Below are positions 34,691 through 46,135 of a DNA stretch of 64,000 nucleotides, one piece after another; position 1 is the stretch's first letter, and each line of letters opens with the position of its first letter. A model generated the notes under the pieces. It saw nothing but the letters and a program-made list of their open reading frames with translations, ran no database searches and was not told where the DNA came from. The stretch spans positions 11,192,759 through 11,256,758 of the forward strand of contig NC_085138.1 of the NCBI RefSeq assembly GCF_035046485.1. The letters are read 5' to 3'. Position numbers and translations under genes: made by a program. Source of the stretch: Aedes albopictus. Its lineage: Eukaryota; Arthropoda; Insecta; Diptera; Culicidae.

Positions 34691-35316
34691 GGGAAGCTGA
34701 CTAGACTGATTAAAGCAACTATGGACGGTGTGCGAAACTGCGTAAGGGTTTCGGGTGAACTATCCAGTTCATTCGAATCTCGCCGGGGACTGCGACAAGG
34801 TGACGGACTCTCATGCCAACTTTTCAACATCGCTCTGGAAGGTGTGATGCGACGAGCCGGGCTCAACAGCCGGGGAACGATTTTCACAAAATCCGGTCAA
34901 TTTGTGTGCTTTGCGGACATTATTGCCAGAACATTTGGAACGGTGGCAGAGCTGTACACCCGCCTGAAACGTGAAACAGCAAAGGTCGGACTATTGGTAC
35001 ATGCTGGTAGGCGGAAGCGAACACGACCGGATCCGTCTGGGTAGTAATGTTACGATAGACGGGGATACTTTCGAGGTGGTGGAGCAATTCGTCTACCTCG
35101 GATCCTTACTAACGGCTGACAACAACGCGAGCCGTGAAATTCAAAGGCGCATCATCCGCCGAAGTCGGGCCTACTACGGGCTCCAGAAGAAACTGCGGTC
35201 GAAATAGATTCACCCACGCACCAAATGCACCATGTACAAAACGCTAATAAGACCGGTGGTCCTTTACGCACACGAGACATGGACCATGATCGAGGAGGAC
35301 CTGCAAGCACTTAGAG
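34691..35316 (+). pseudogene. RTE-like copy B, segment 3
   Basis: Encodes RT motifs from KLTRLIKATMDGV-like sequence through RRGLRQGDGLSCQLF, VCFADIIART and FVYLGSLLTADNN to a HETW-like motif. Nine bases are missing at the catalytic FADD site relative to the copy at 45.3 kb, so the frame is kept but the active site is lost. Ends abruptly at a hAT-type terminus at 35317. Confidence 0.9.
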
Positions 35317-35400
35317 CAGTGGTGCTCATCCTGCGGCCCGTGAGCCGCATGCGGCCCTTCAAGCATTAAGATGCGGCCCGCGGAGTACTTTAAGACGAAT
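35317..35400 (+). mobile_element. hAT-like terminal fragment
   Basis: Starts CAGTGGTGCTCATCC followed by GCGGCCCGTGAGCC and GCGGCCC repeats, a form seen at the ends of hAT (Charlie-type) elements, and lies exactly at the break in the RTE-like sequence. I could not find the matching end, so the right limit given covers only the recognisable terminus. Confidence 0.5.
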
Positions 35401-36935
35401 CGAAATTTTTGAACGATTATTTGAAATAACTCGTTAAATTTATTAAGAATTCAAACAAAAAAAAAAATGCTGTTCAATTTTCACAGTGTTAAACACAAAT
35501 TGAATGATAAATAAACAAAAAGAACAATCCGTTTGGTAAGATTGGAAATCGCAACTCCGAAACATTTAGGCATTTCAGCTAAGTCACGAAACCAGCTTAT
35601 AGTTATTTATAAGTGGTACGAATCAAAGGAAAATTTGTTAAAAATGTAATCTTGAATCATTTAAAAATTAGTTGCAGTTTATAAGCGCAGTCAATGCAAC
35701 GCTGCGCAAATATTTATCATTTTGCCTTTCCGAAGAACATAAAAACACAAAGCACGAAGTTTTTGACAAAATTCTCAACAAATCTCAACTTGGTTGCCAA
35801 TATTGTTTAATTTTCACTGTTTGTTTAAATTTCCATTATAAGACTCACGCATTTTTTGGAACAAAACTTGCGAATCCAATCTGAATTGTCCAAGCGAAAC
35901 TCCTGAACGAACTTAAAGAAAAAAATCTCAGGCGAGATTAATAAAGCGTCTCCTGTGCCCTTTTGGAGAAACTTTTGGATACATTTTTGGAGAAACTCCA
36001 AGAAACATTATTGGAGAACAAATTTTAGCAACTCTAAGCGAAATATATGGAGAAACTCAAATCATCCTGGAGAAAACAAACCTGAAGAAATTCAATGAGA
36101 AAGTTGTGGCGATACTGCATGGAAATTATAGAAGCATCTCTTAGAAAAATGTTCTGGTGCCACGCTAAAAGAAATTTCGTAAACAACTTTAGAATAAATT
36201 CCTCGAGCAACAAGAAGAGAACTTTCAGGAGTAACTACAAACATGATTCCAGAACCATCAGGACACAAAAGATGCCAAGAACGCCTGAGGAAAATTTGAA
36301 CAACAAATTTGAAGCAACTTATGCAGCAACTTTAGAAGATAATGTTGAAGAAACTTCCGGAAGTAATTGTTAAAAATCTAAATTTGAAAGAAATTCGAAG
36401 TATTATATTTAGAATAGACTTATAGAAAGAATCTTGGAAAGAATTTACTAAAATCTTCAAGAAACTCCTGGAAAATTTTCGGAAAAAGTCGGAAGCCATT
36501 CTAGGAGAAATTCTTGGAAACGATTAATGAGGAATTCCTGAAGTAACTTCAGTGCAGTTCCAAAGGCAAATCTAAGAGGAGTTCTTGGAGGTGTTCCAAA
36601 AGAATTCTAGAAAAACTAAAAGAAACTTCAAGAAATTTCTCGAAGACCTTCTGAAGCAACTCCACAAGAAATTTCAGGAGAAAATCCAGCAAACCTTTTT
36701 GGAGCGATTCAAAAGAAATTCTTGTAAAAGCTGCTTAACAAGTGCTTGAAGTGGCTTCAAGGAAATTCTAGGGGCAACATGTTTAAATTTAAATTTGAAG
36801 CTCAAACGTTTTCTCAAGCAAACTTGTGAATCTAAATTGAACTCCACGAAGGGCAATATATTATAAAGTTTGACCCTTACACAAGTTCTGAACAGTTCAG
36901 ATTTTTAATAAATATGCTTTAGAATTACCGTCGTT
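35401..36935. other. A/T-rich DNA with degenerate repeats, no gene
   Basis: 35400-35990 shows nothing recognisable and could be the body of the hAT-like element. 36000-36740 contains AGAAACTCC/AGAAATTCTTGGA words at about 12-base spacing, an old block of the 12-bp family. Confidence 0.4.
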
Positions 36936-38274
36936 GGGGGTGAGAATGGGTCAAAAAAGGATACTCAAAGATTGTTTGTTGAATAACAAATGCAGTTGAA
37001 GTCGGAATAACTTTTTATTCGGTATGTATACTCTTCTATGTGGTAATGATAGTTTAGCAAGAAAGTATCACATTATATGAATTGCTTACTAAACTACAAA
37101 TGATTGAAAATTGACCCAATCTCACCCCTTAGAGGGGGTGAGGATGGGTCAAAGTATTCGAAATCGCCTAGCTGAGAGTATAAGTTAATTTTATTGATTT
37201 TATCTAGTAAACCTACTTAAAATACAATGTAACCTTGACGAATAAAACTTTGGGTAATTTTAAAAGGTGATTAATCCACCTAAAAGGGCTAATATAACCG
37301 AAAAAATAGTTGAAATTTGATAAAATAACGTTTGTATGTTGTATCACTATTTTTAGATACCACAATCATCCTCATTTAAAGTTTCAACTTCCATGAGAGG
37401 AGGGAGGGTTACAATGAGGGAGGGGCGCATTGAAAGATTGAAAAAAATACATGATATTTTTAGTATACTGCATAAGAAATGTTTATCCAAACCCTCCGTT
37501 ATAAACTCTCCTGTACATGGTCATTGGCCCCTGTATTGCCAAAGCAAATAACTCCATCTCAAGATAAAGGGTCATTCAAATGTTATGTTACACAGCATTT
37601 CACACTATTAGACCCTCTCCCGCAATAACATTTAATCGGATTTTTTTTTATTAATTTTGTATTAGTCCTAGTACAACGGTAGATTTATTTTTGTTTTTTT
37701 TTTGTATTTTTATGTATTTTATAAATGATCCTTATATGCCACTCATAATTCATAAAGTTCAAGTTAAATACTTAATAAGCAATCACGTATGTCGCATCTC
37801 GACGTTCATTTGCTTTCCGACATTGAAGTGTAGTATTAGCATTAGTTTAAATACACAGGAAAAAAACAAAAAAAAACTTTCCAGCATTGTGCTATGTTAC
37901 CGGTTTTATTTCCTGGATCCCACTACCGTCTGGTAGTTTCACGATATTTCCTTAAAATTTCAAAAATAAGTGGAGAAAAACACGCTATTAAGTCTGTTTT
38001 GTGTGCTTACGATATTGCAGTACACTAAACATTAGATAATGATTAGAGGAGCTGTTCAAACGCATGGATTTATTGTCATAAATGATTGTAGGCACTTAAC
38101 GTAGGAACACACTCGCTTGACACTCCTTCGACATATTTTTGAAAAAAAAAATGCTTTTTTGAAGATACGGTTAACATGGCACTACTCTAACGTCAAACGG
38201 GGACTGTATAACAAGTTCAAATTTTAGTTAAGGTTATGTGCACTCAATAACTTGCTTGACCCAATCTCACCCCC
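36936..38274. mobile_element. TIR element(s) with GGGGGTGAGAATGGGTC ends
   Basis: GGGGGTGAGAATGGGTC at 36936 is matched by the complement of GGGGGTGAGATTGGGTC ending at 38274. A second pair of such ends faces outward at 37111-37128 and 37134-37153, separated by TTAGA. So this is either a 193-bp MITE next to a 1.14-kb element or one element with an internal inverted pair. No target duplication was identified and there is no long frame. Confidence 0.6.
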
Positions 38275-38286
38275 ATTCTTAATTTT

Positions 38287-38329
38287 TTGACGGATATTAT
38301 GGACAGGGCATGTTGCAAAAATGCCGGAC
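38287..38329 (+). pseudogene. RTE-like C-terminal tail, left part
   Basis: Matches the family tail (GGGCATGTTGCAAGAATGCC in the intact copy at 45.9 kb) and is cut by a hAT MITE insertion at 38330. The sequence resumes at 39373. Confidence 0.75.
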
Positions 38330-39372
38330 CAAGGATGGAAATCTAGTGATCATGATAAGATCCCGAATGTGTCGCGGTTGAAGCGCATCGCGCGATCATA
38401 GCAACAACGATAGAACCTTGTCGTCAAGCATTATAACAAACCACGCTCCGCGAAAATTGAATCGCGAGGCATGTGCGGCCATGATGCGATCGTTATCATG
38501 CAGTTGAAATGATGAATACCGAAAATCATCCACTTTTTGCGCATTCTTGTTTCTCTAATATCAAGATATGCCAATGAATGTATTGTTTCTAATCAAGGAT
38601 GGCAGAAAATCACTTCAAGCGATAAATGATACAGGATACGAATAATCCAAGAGAGCCTTGTTCTTGCAGTAGCATGATGCCGACGCCTCACACCGTGCTG
38701 GTATCACAGAACAATTAAAGCATCCGATGCACGCTTTATCGCGTGATGACTTGTTATCGGATCATGTTACAAGCCATGATAAATTTTATTCATCGCATTG
38801 TTTGCCACTTATGCACCCGTAAACCGCATTCATGTTTCGAAATGATACGTCCATAAGCATACCTGGAAGTTAAATCACCAAGAATGCACAAAAAGTGAAT
38901 AAAATCGCTAATTTATCATTTCGACTTCATGATAACGATCGCATCGCGCCCGCACATGCCGAGCGAATCATTCTTCTCGGACCGAAGTTTGTTATGATGC
39001 TTGACGACAAAATGTTATCGTTGTTGCTATGATCGCGCGATGCCGTTCGACCGCGACACTTTCGAAATCTGATCATGATCACTACCTAGATTTCCATCCT
39101 TGTTTCTAATCATGAATTTTGTTTATTGGTTCATAAGTGGTTTAAATCCAAGTTTAAATCGTGATGAATAAAATTTATCGCGACTTGTAACATGATCCGA
39201 TAACGTGTGATCCCATGATGAAGCGTGCATCAGATGCTTTGATTGCCTGTGATCCCATGATACAATCATGAGGCGAAGGTGTCGGCATCATGCTACTGCA
39301 AGAGCAAAGGCAATCTTGGATTGTTCGTATCCTGTATCATTTGTCACTAGAAGTGATTTTCTTCCATCCTTG
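38330..39372. mobile_element. hAT MITE with 8-bp target duplication, interrupted by an inverted copy of itself
   Basis: TGCCGGAC flanks the whole unit at 38322-38329 and 39373-39380. The left end reads CAAGGATGGAAATCTAG and the right end is the complement of CAAGGATGGAAGAAAATCAC. Removing the inner copy (38594-39102) and one TTTCTAAT leaves a 526-bp MITE. The 8-bp duplication and CA-starting TIRs fit the hAT superfamily. No coding frame. Confidence 0.85.
38594..39102. mobile_element. Inner hAT MITE copy, inverted, 509 bp
   Basis: Flanked by TTTCTAAT at 38586-38593 and 39103-39110. Its left end (CAAGGATGGCAGAAAATCAC) equals the outer element's right end, and its right end equals the outer left end, so it is the same family in the opposite orientation. 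Confidence 0.85.
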
Positions 39373-39523
39373 TGCCGGACAACAACCCTACAAAGCTAAT
39401 GTTCACTACTGATTGGAACATGTAGGCAAGGAGTGCCGAGAGCACGATAGACGGACAGGATGGAGTGTGATATGGCCAGCATTGGGCGTAACGGAGGATG
39501 GAGAGCGGCAGCCGTAAACCGAG
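39373..39523 (+). pseudogene. RTE-like C-terminal tail, right part
   Basis: Continues CCGGACAACAACCC, a CATTGGGCG-like stretch and GGATGGAGAGCGGCAGCC as in the copies at 46.0 and 50.2 kb, with frame-breaking changes. Confidence 0.8.
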
Positions 39524-40551
39524 TATTGTTCACGTTCTCAAATGTCAATATGTGGCTTCGGTTGAAGTCATTTATCTTAATATTGTTCTTTTAAGCTTGA
39601 GTGGATTATCGCCAATAATGTAGAAATCAAACTTGAATCCAGTCCACTAGGTTTTTTTCCGTTCCTCATACCTTATGTGGTTTAAACCTTTAGTTTCCCA
39701 CGACCTCATTCGACTCAGGGATGCTCCAGTATTTGCATAGGTCAGATCAGGACACCGCGTACGGCAGCAACCAGCTGGTGGAAATACGTGAAATGAAGAA
39801 ATACTTCTTTCTATCATCCTCCACCGCACAACACCCACCCTTTTGCAACTCGTTTGAACACACATACCTAACGCTGCTGCTGCTGCTGCTACTCGGAAGA
39901 GACTGATTTACATAATTTTAATGAAGTTAGTTTCCTTTCTTCCGCTTAACCGCGTGCACAACGCTCGAGAGCTCAAGGAACAGCGGTCGGCGGGGTGGTT
40001 TCGCGCGCTTCACCCTTGGCCTGAAGAGACGAGAAACTCAAGAACTTTTGCTTCCCCACCCGCCTTATCCAAGCTATGCCGGTGCGGTGGGTCGGAAGGG
40101 AAGCAAATGTGTGCGAAGTGGCGGCGAATTGGTTTGTTGGATCGAATCCAGCCCACCTATAGGTATCAGCTGTGAAAGACACGGATGGGGTTTGATTTGT
40201 GGGTTTGCTCCGCGCCTGGATCTGGATGGAATCGGCTCGGGAGGAGAGCTTGATGCGGCAGAGTGCGTTCAAGGTTGCTGGATGGGAAAGAGTATGTAAA
40301 TTTCTTGGAAAGAACTTTCTACGTTTATTCAACCAAAACCGTACGAGATATGCATGGATAGGGTTTCACGGATTTGATACGAGAGTGGTGCGCGGATGAG
40401 TTGTTACAAAGATGTGAGTTGGGGAAGGGTGAATGATGAGCAGTGAATTATAATGGCAAGTAAAATTACGTGGGCTCAATGTGGATTTTACTCCTCGGAG
40501 AACTGAGTTAAGGTGGTTGCCCTCAAGAGGACGACTTTATAACACAAATTC
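39524..40551. other. Unassigned DNA, no convincing gene
   Basis: A (GCT)n run lies at 39873-39890. Frames of up to 119 codons at 39921-40332 overlap on both strands and match nothing I know. The region is more GC-rich than its neighbours. Confidence 0.35.
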
Positions 40552-40553
40552 TA

Positions 40554-40941
40554 CCGTGACGTTACAATGTTTTGAGGTCTTTTGGTTCAGATATTTCTCT
40601 ATAACTTGTAAATTTGACCGTGAACGCTACTATATTATTGCATATTCAGATTCCTTGTAAAATTTCCAATAAGTATGATCTGTTGAATAGTTAGTTTTCC
40701 TCGGAAAAGAAAGTTAAAAATGGGGAATGATTAGCGTGACGTTACAACTTTGTAACGTCACGCTACTCATTCCCAGTTTTAACATACTTTTCCAATGAAA
40801 ACTAACTATTCAACAGATCATACTTATTGGATAACTTACTAGGAATCCGAATATGCAATAATATTTGAGGGTTTACGGCCGAATTTTCAAGTGATAGTAA
40901 AAAACTGCCAAAAAAGGCGCCAAAACGTTGTAACGTCACGG
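40554..40941. mobile_element. TA-flanked hairpin MITE, 388 bp
   Basis: CCGTGACGTTACAA at 40554 and its complement ending at 40941 form TIRs with TA on both sides (40552-40553 and 40942-40943). The arms pair over most of their length. The centre, about 40731-40765, holds a second GCGTGACGTTACAA palindrome. Non-coding; Tc1/mariner-type by TA. Confidence 0.75.
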
Positions 40942-40943
40942 TA

Positions 40944-42039
40944 GAATGTGTCATATTCATATGTAGAAGGTTCAAATGTGAAACGATTTCAAAATGCTCT
41001 TTGGACCACAAACTTTTTTTTCTATGCAAAATGTGTATTTGAATACATGTATCTAATAACTACCTTCTTAATAGACAGGCTTCGTGTCTGCTTCCATCTC
41101 TAGAGCTGGGTAACACCTACAACCCGAGAAATGCTCCGAATCTTCAGAGTTTGTAATCGCAACACAATCTTTCACCACCTACCACACCTACCACAGCGGT
41201 ATATATGTATAGTCTGCCGTGGGCAAGAATTCATCATAAATTCCTCTCTATTCCTCACAATAACCGATAATATGCCGTGTCAGACGCCATTCTTGCTTAA
41301 ATGGGTTGAAAATCCCGATTCCTCTGCATGTACTGTGTTACCTGATCAGTATTGGTCTGTTATGAGGCTTTGTGACCTATAATGATCATTATTTCTTCTC
41401 TGTTTCTCATGATTCCACCATCAATGAGGTAGACGCAGCCATAATATTAATTCCACAATTTGATCACCCACAGTTCCTACAAACTGCAGCTGTAATTATG
41501 CTGCCAGAGTTCTGAAACAGAGCAAAAATAAAGCCAAGTTGCAGAAAAATTACGAACTTTTTCTTGTTGCTCTTGTGTTTTTTTTCGCTCTCCGCGCAGA
41601 TGAAAAATAATCAGCAGGCGTTGAACAGGAAGGAAGTGATCGCCAAACAATTCTTGGGGAAAAAAAGCCAGCAGATACTACTGCTCGAATGGCAGAGCCA
41701 GAACCAGACAGCTTTTGACTTGAAAATAGAGGGAAGCAGTCAATTGTGGTACGTAAGAAAACGCGATGATATGGGGCAACGCTTTTTATATGCAGTGAGT
41801 GGTTTATTATGTTATACACTTCTCATGCCACGGTCTGGGGGTGCATAACTTGAAATGGGCATATTGCGCATTTCCCATCCAAGTGGACTCCTGTCGCAGT
41901 CAGTATAATTAAAAGCGGGGCCATGAATAAAGGTGCGTTTTCGTATCGAATCGTGGCGTAATCTTCGCTGCGCTACTCAGCATCTCAAGAGAGGAAAAAT
42001 AATATTGTGCTTAAATTAAGTCAGGGCTTTAATAAGGGT
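40944..42039. other. No recognised feature
   Basis: Short overlapping frames at 41550-41848 on both strands match no known family. No repeats or terminal structures noticed. Confidence 0.35.
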
Positions 42040-42340
42040 TTGCGAGAACAGGTCTTGCTAGGGGGTTTTCAGAAAATTCCGAGAGAGCCAAATAAGGGAA
42101 TTCCAAGCGGCTACAGTGGCGTTTCAGAAGGTTTAAAGGACTTTCTAAGGAATTTCCGACAGTTTCGTTGGCCGGTTTTCAGGGACGCCTCAAGTAGTTT
42201 TAATGACGATTCAAGGAGAGTCTCAGGAGTCTCGAAAAAAAACGTTTATTGCATTTCAGGGATACTTGAACGGGTAGCAAGGGGTTTCGAGAGTGCTCCT
42301 GAGACCTTCTGAATGTCCCTAACACCTATTGCAGCGCTCC
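42040..42340. repeat. Degenerate tandem-like repeat
   Basis: Words such as GGTTTTCAGAAAATTCCG and TTTCAGGGA recur every 20-40 bases, like those at 26640-26850. Decayed. Confidence 0.4.
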
Positions 42341-43134
42341 TGAGAACCTCTGTGGCCGAAGTGATCGAGTGACCATCCGACCACATCACGCTCATCTGCT
42401 TGTAAGTGACCCGATCTAATCCCGTAACCTTGTTGTTTAGAAGAACTTCCGGTTCACGATCATCAGCCAGCCGTCGTCGCCAAGCCACCGAAACCTCACA
42501 TTCCGTCGCAGCTCAATTCCACCCATCGATGTACCAATACGAACCATGCCAGCCGGCTCCCACACCACACTCTAAAATTGTAAGTAGAGTGCCCGGATAA
42601 ATGGACAAGTGCGTGTCGTCCCATGCCAACAATGAGGGATAATGAGTACCTTGAGAGTGATCTGAAGGGTAACATATCCTCATATCTTCACATCCTTTCT
42701 ACTTCTTTTTATTCCATTTTCATTCAATTAGCCAATCCAGAATGTGTGTGTGCAGTTTAGCTGAATTGTATGTGAAGTCGCATTTTTATTGCTTTTAATT
42801 TGACTAGTTCCTATCTGGAGTACTGACTCATTCAAAGATCTTTATTCTTAATCGTCTAACGGAATCTTTATTGTTATCCTTAAAATACATATTTCTGAAT
42901 GAATCTATAGGAAAATTTGGCCGAATTCCATTGGTTGAATGCCATTTTATCCGAAAGGGACTTTTAGCCGAATGCCTTATGGCCTAAAAATAAATAAGGT
43001 ACTAAGGGACCATTCACTATATTCAGTCACAGTAACTCAAACAAACCAGCCCTATACAACACTAAGTGAAAATTCCTTCGATAAAATATTGCAATTCAAA
43101 GCAAGCTTACCCCACAATGACCAAAACTAGAAAG
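42341..43134. other. Unassigned DNA grading into a G-poor region
   Basis: A GGCCGAATTCC/GCCGAATGCC short-repeat patch lies at 42917-42990. From about 43000 the frequency of G falls steadily toward the G-less block. No gene. Confidence 0.4.
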
Positions 43135-44413
43135 AATCCAAATCAAACACATCCTAAAATACATCAACACCCTTTCAACCTATCATCAAATATTCCTAAC
43201 CTCAATACCCCCAACAAACAATAATTAAAGATACCACATATTCCACCCTTCAAATTCCCAACCTACAACCTTCCTCATTCAACATCCTACCTTTAATCAC
43301 CCCAATTCCCCCACCCACTTTCCTCATTTATCAATCCACCCAAACAACAAATCCATACCAAACCTCACCCCCCCCCCCAATAAATAAAAATACCTCCAAC
43401 TTCCTTACCCCCACCAAAATCCTAAACACCCCCCCCTCCCTCCAAACCAACAATAATCCTAAAACCCCCCATATAAAAACATTCTCCATAAACATCATAC
43501 AAAAAACCACCCATTTCCCCCATCACAAAATCTCCCATTAACCAAACCCTTTCCCCCACCCCCCCCTCACACACACCAAACAAACCCTAAAAAAATACAA
43601 AAATCATCCACATTATCCAATCCCCAAACAACAAACAACCCCACTAAACTTAACATATACAAACCCCCATTTATCTCAATCACCACAAAAACATATAATA
43701 CCCACACCACCAACACAATCCATAAAACCACACATCCACACAACTCCAACTCTACCCACTCTTAACCCCCACTCCAAAACAAAAACCCTTACACCAATAT
43801 ATACAACACTTTCACCTAAACCCAATAAACATATACACACCCCCTAATCCCAAACAACCCCACAAAACACCCACTCAACAAATCCACCCACCCCTACATC
43901 ACTACAAACAAACCCACATATCATACCCCCAAAATCACAAATAACCCACAAACCCCCTACAAACTCAAAAATCCACTACCCCCTCAAAATCCCCCCTCCC
44001 CCCCCCCCCCCCCACTCCCCAACCCCCCCCCACCATCCCCAACCCCCCCCCCCCCCCACCAATACCCCACCACCAATAAAAACCCTCATACACAAAATTC
44101 CCCCCCCAACACCTCATCCCCATAAAAAAACTCTCACCCCACATTTTTCCCCAAACCCCTCAACCCTAACACTACACACCAACCACTCACACCCAACCAA
44201 AAATCACAAATAACCATTCCTACATCAAACAAACTAACAACCATCCTAATACATTTAATCAAAACATCACACTAAAACAACAACCTCAACACAACCACCC
44301 TCAACCCCCACACAAATACCTAATCATCCCCCACCCAACCCAAAACCCCCCTCCCACCCAAACCCCCCACACACCACCCCCCACTCCCCTATCCAAACCA
44401 TCACACCAACCAA
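43135..44413. other. Almost G-free 1.28-kb sequence beside an assembly gap, probably artefactual
   Basis: Reading every line of this block I find one G (43230) in 1279 bases. C is very abundant, with long C runs near 44000-44055. It ends at the first N. It should not be used for annotation without checking the reads. Confidence 0.9.
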
Positions 44414-44913
44414 NNNNNNNNNNNNNNNNNNNNNNNNNNNNNNNNNNNNNNNNNNNNNNNNNNNNNNNNNNNNNNNNNNNNNNNNNNNNNNNNNNNNNNN
44501 NNNNNNNNNNNNNNNNNNNNNNNNNNNNNNNNNNNNNNNNNNNNNNNNNNNNNNNNNNNNNNNNNNNNNNNNNNNNNNNNNNNNNNNNNNNNNNNNNNNN
44601 NNNNNNNNNNNNNNNNNNNNNNNNNNNNNNNNNNNNNNNNNNNNNNNNNNNNNNNNNNNNNNNNNNNNNNNNNNNNNNNNNNNNNNNNNNNNNNNNNNNN
44701 NNNNNNNNNNNNNNNNNNNNNNNNNNNNNNNNNNNNNNNNNNNNNNNNNNNNNNNNNNNNNNNNNNNNNNNNNNNNNNNNNNNNNNNNNNNNNNNNNNNN
44801 NNNNNNNNNNNNNNNNNNNNNNNNNNNNNNNNNNNNNNNNNNNNNNNNNNNNNNNNNNNNNNNNNNNNNNNNNNNNNNNNNNNNNNNNNNNNNNNNNNNN
44901 NNNNNNNNNNNNN
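44414..44913. other. Assembly gap, 500 N
   Basis: Exactly 500 N, a placeholder size. The sequence to its right starts in the middle of an RTE-like element, so the missing part probably includes that element's 5' half. A frame called across the Ns (44324-45043 minus) is meaningless. Confidence 0.98.
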
Positions 44914-46135
44914 ACCTAAAACAAATGAGTTCGTGGGAAGTTATCAAGCCGGCTTCATCGACGGCCGGTCGACAACGGACCAGATCTTTAGCGTACGGCA
45001 AATCCTCCAGAAATGCCGTGAATACCAGGTCCCAACGCATCACCTGTTCATCGACTTCAAAGCGGCATACGACAGTATCGACCGCGCAGAGCTATGGAGA
45101 ATCATGGACGAAAACGGCTTTCCTGGGAAGCTGACTAGACTGATTAAAGCAACGATGGACGGTGTGCAAAACTGCGTAAGGGTTTCGGGTGAACTATCCA
45201 GTTCATTTGAATCTCGCCGGGGACTGAGACAAGGTGATGGACTCTCATGCCTACTCTTCAACATCGCTCTGGAAGGTGTGATGCGACGAGCCGGGCTCAA
45301 CAGCCGAGGAACGATTTTCACAAAATCCGGTCAATTTGTGTGCTTTGCGGACGACATGGACATTATTGCAAGAACATTTGGAACGGTGGCAGAGCTGTAC
45401 ACCCGCCTGAAACGCGAAGCAGCAAAGGTCGGACTGGTGGTGAATGCCTCAAAAACAAAGTACATGCTGGTAGGCGGAACCGAAAACGACCGGATCCGTC
45501 TGGGTAGTAATGTTACGATAGACGGGGATATTTTCGAGGTGGTGGAGGAATTCGTCTACCTCGGATCCTTACTGACGGCTGACAACAACGTGAGCCGTGA
45601 AATTCGGAGGCGCATCATCAGCGGAAGTCGGGCCTACTACGGGCTCCAGAAGAAACTGCGGTCGAAAAAGATTCACCCACGCACCAAATGCACCATGTAC
45701 AAAACGCTAATAAGACCGGTAATCCTCTACGGGCACGAGACATGGACCATGCTCGAGGAGGACCTGAAAGCACTCGGAGTTTTCGAGCGACGCGTGCTAA
45801 GGACGATCTTCGGCGGTGTGCAGGAGAACGGTGTGTGGCGGAGAAGAATGAACCACGAGCTCGCTGCACTTTACGGCGAACCCAGCATCCAGAAGGTGGC
45901 CAAAGCCGGAAGGATACGGTGGGCAGGGCATGTTGCAAGAATGCCGGACAACAACCCTGCAAAGCTGGTGTTTGCAACTGATCCGGTTGGCACAAGAAGG
46001 CGTGGAGCGCAGAGAGCACGATGGGCGGACCAGGTGGAACGTGACTTGGCGAGCATTGGGCGCGACCGAGGATGGAGAGCGGCAGCCACGAACCGTGTAT
46101 TATGGAGAAATATTGTTGATTCAGTTTTATCTTGA
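44914..46135 (+). CDS. RTE-like non-LTR reverse transcriptase (copy C), 5' end lost in gap, frame intact
   Basis: The open frame runs from the gap edge to TAA-equivalent stop at 46133-46135; the first Met is at 44933 (400 residues from there). Motifs counted from that Met: AGFIDGRSTTDQIF near 6-19, motif A FIDFKAAYD with Asp 41, RRGLRQGDGLSCLLF, FADD at 138-141 (45344-45355), KTKYMLVGG, YLGSLLTADNN, ILYGHETW, and a tail with NHELAALYGEP, GHVARMPDNN and GWRAAATNRVLW. The protein would copy element RNA at a nicked target. The tail resembles RTE-group elements; the clade call is moderate. This is the only copy in the window with uninterrupted catalytic motifs. Confidence 0.9.

Noticed and set aside
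44324..45043. A 239-codon minus-strand frame
   Set aside because: It reads through 500 Ns and the G-less block.
45040..46089. Minus-strand and other-phase frames across RTE copy C, repeated at 49182-50227
   Set aside because: They are shadows of the RT frame; their repetition reflects repetition of the element.
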